Below, in pieces: positions 6,649 through 7,502 of a stretch of 7,502 bases of DNA (position 1 is its first letter; each line of letters starts with the position of its first letter). Position numbers and translations under genes: made by a program. The notes below the pieces were generated by a model, which ran no database searches, was not told the origin of the DNA, and saw only the letters and a list, made by a program, of their open reading frames with translations. Origin of the DNA: Gammaproteobacteria bacterium (GTDB taxonomy: Bacteria > Pseudomonadota > Gammaproteobacteria > SZUA-229); NCBI GenBank assembly GCA_029879605.1, contig JAOUQA010000089.1, positions 1 to 7,502 of the forward strand, written 5' to 3'.

Positions 6649-6691
6649 CCTGCCTGACAAAGGACTGTGGCAGGTATTCATTTAATTTTTT
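6649..6691 (+). terminator. Probable terminator after dnr
   Basis: CCTGCC (6649-6654) pairs with GGCAGG (6669-6674), and inside it ACA (6657-6659) pairs with TGT (6666-6668) after a two-base bulge. The T-run (6686-6691) is about 11 bases beyond the stem, further than usual, so the terminator may be weak. Confidence 0.5.
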
Positions 6692-6776
6692 CATCATAAA
6701 CACGTATAACCATATATAAATCAATTGCTTATAAAGTTCACAAAATAACAAAACAAAGTAGATCAACGGGCAAAAA

Positions 6777-6790
6777 TTGTTCCAGATCAA
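6777..6790 (+). promoter_or_regulatory. FNR/Dnr box upstream of nirD
   Basis: TTGTTCCAGATCAA matches TTGAT-N4-ATCAA at nine of ten fixed positions. Its centre is 41.5 bases before the start site expected from the TATTTT at 6813-6818, the classical class II activator position. This supports Dnr-activated transcription of nirD and the genes after it. Further GATCA elements at 6761 and 6803 flank the box. Confidence 0.78.
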
Positions 6791-6812
6791 GGCAATAAAC
6801 TGGATCAGATCG

Positions 6813-6818
6813 TATTTT
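6813..6818 (+). promoter_or_regulatory. -10 element of the nirD promoter
   Basis: TATTTT matches the -10 consensus at four of six positions. It is placed as expected for a class II FNR-type promoter with the box at 6777-6790, giving a predicted start site near 6825 and a leader of about 23 bases before ATG 6848. Confidence 0.5.
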
Positions 6819-6847
6819 AGAGGCCAACTGAGGCAGTGGAGAACATA

Positions 6848-7357
6848 ATGGTGCCTGAACCCACCGGTCATCACGATAAACAGCACACCCGGGTCGAACT
6901 TATTCAGCAATTACTGAATGAATACCAGCATGACTTCCCGTTGACTGCTACTCCCTATGCAGATATGGCCAGGCACCTGGGTATCAGCGAAGACCATCTT
7001 TTAGATATACTGAAAGAACTCAAGGAACAGAACATTCTTAGCCGTGTGGGCGCAGTTTTTCGTCCCAACCGTGTTGGTGCCAGTACCTTAGCTGCCATGG
7101 CCGTACCTGAACATCGTCTCGAAGAAGTTGCTGAGATTATCAGCAGTTACTCAGCAGTCAATCACAACTATGAACGTGAACACCATTTTAATTTATGGTT
7201 TGTTGCCACCGCTGAAAATGCCGAGCTACTGGATGCCATACTTGAAGACATGGAACAGCAAACCCAGATACGCATACTTTCACTACCGATGGAAAAAGAT
7301 TATCACATCGATCTTGGTTTTCCCCTGCAGTTAATACACGGAGGTCAGGATGATTAA
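6848..7357 (+). CDS. nirD: Siroheme decarboxylase subunit NirD (Lrp/AsnC-like)
   Basis: NirD works with NirL, NirG and NirH to decarboxylate siroheme to 12,18-didecarboxysiroheme, the second stage of heme d1 synthesis, in the cytoplasm. The protein has 169 residues from ATG 6848, supported by GGAG at 6838-6841, 6 bases upstream. The frame is open back to GTG 6836, but that start would lie on the ribosome binding site. An N-terminal winged helix of the Lrp/AsnC type covers about 14-66 (FPLTATPYADMARHLGIS). The signature ILSRVGAVFRPNRVGASTLA is at 63-82. An alpha-beta domain with NHNYEREHHFNLWF (105-118) and YHIDLGFPL (152-160) follows. These histidine- and arginine-rich motifs belong to the decarboxylases and not to DNA-binding Lrp regulators. 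The choice of NirD over NirL rests on the motifs and on its being first in the series. Its 3' end overlaps the next gene by 8 bases. Confidence 0.87.
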   Translation: MVPEPTGHHDKQHTRVELIQQLLNEYQHDFPLTATPYADMARHLGISEDHLLDILKELKEQNILSRVGAVFRPNRVGASTLAAMAVPEHRLEEVAEIISSYSAVNHNYEREHHFNLWFVATAENAELLDAILEDMEQQTQIRILSLPMEKDYHIDLGFPLQLIHGGQDD

Positions 7358-7502
7358 TGAAAGAAACCTGATAGCCGCTCTACAACATGGCCTGCCACTG
7401 GTATCACGTCCTTACGCTGTTATTGCCGAGCAGATTGGCAGCAGTGAAGAAGAAGTAATTAATTACATACAGTTAATGCGTGAAAAAGGCGATATTAAAC
7501 GT
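7350..7502 (+). CDS. Siroheme decarboxylase family gene (nirL/G/H type), 5' end
   Basis: Fifty-one residues are visible before the window ends, reading MINERNLIAALQHG and onward with GLPLVSRPYAVIAEQIG at 14-30 and ending in GDIKR. This is the N-terminal winged helix of the NirD/L/G/H family; PLVSRPYA aligns with PLTATPYA in the neighbouring nirD. GGAGG at 7340-7344 lies 5 bases before ATG 7350, and the start overlaps the nirD stop by 8 bases, so the two are translated from one message. The gene is a second decarboxylase subunit. Whether it is nirL, nirG or nirH cannot be settled without the C-terminal domain. Confidence 0.85.
   Translation, partial: MINERNLIAALQHGLPLVSRPYAVIAEQIGSSEEEVINYIQLMREKGDIKR

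Noticed and set aside
6599..6910. Minus-strand open frame of 103 codons spanning the dnr-nirD gap
   Set aside because: It runs antisense to the ends of two well-supported genes and across their promoter and terminator signals. Its hydrophobic content follows from AT-rich DNA, and I recognise no family.

Overview
The window is a stretch of a denitrification (nir) locus. It encodes cytochrome cd1 nitrite reductase, electron carriers that could feed it, several steps of heme d1 biosynthesis, and the NO-responsive regulator that probably controls the set. All eight genes are on the + strand. The organism is probably a denitrifying proteobacterium, most likely a gammaproteobacterium. The reasons are a Dnr-type regulator whose recognition helix reads like that of Pseudomonas DNR, FNR/Dnr-type boxes (TTGAT-N4-ATCAA), and nirT, nirC, nirF and nirD homologues together. 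I cannot name a genus.

Layout. 2-943 is the 3' part of nirS (d1 propeller domain), closed by a strong hairpin terminator at 959-988. After an AT-rich intergenic region with inverted repeats comes a long gene (1208/1214-3004). It joins a NapC/NirT tetraheme quinol dehydrogenase, by an Ala/Thr/Glu/Pro-rich linker, to a further heme domain resembling the ethylbenzene dehydrogenase heme-binding family. A second hairpin terminator (3014-3046) follows. A tightly packed or overlapping run then encodes a small type 1 copper protein (3064-3408), the uroporphyrinogen III methyltransferase NirE (3395-4192), a NirC-like monoheme cytochrome (4161-4496) and the lipoprotein NirF (4513-5679). A stand-alone Dnr/FNR-family regulator (5937-6635) has its own promoter region. 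The last genes are nirD (6848-7357) and the 5' end of a second nirD/L/G/H-family gene (from 7350, cut by the window edge).

How the genes work together. The NirT-like protein would take electrons from membrane quinol to periplasmic carriers, with the cupredoxin and NirC-like cytochrome as candidates, and on to NirS, which reduces nitrite to NO. NirE makes precorrin-2. The NirD/L/G/H proteins decarboxylate siroheme to didecarboxysiroheme. NirF acts late in d1 formation in the periplasm. Dnr senses NO and would act at the FNR-type boxes at 5774-5787 (its own promoter) and 6777-6790 (the nirD operon).

The least ordinary points are the NirT fusion with a CX3CH motif, a cysteine in the regulator where, from memory, P. 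aeruginosa DNR has the proposed heme ligand His187, a terminator with almost no room for a promoter before the cupredoxin-nirE-nirC-nirF run, and dnr placed inside the d1 gene set.
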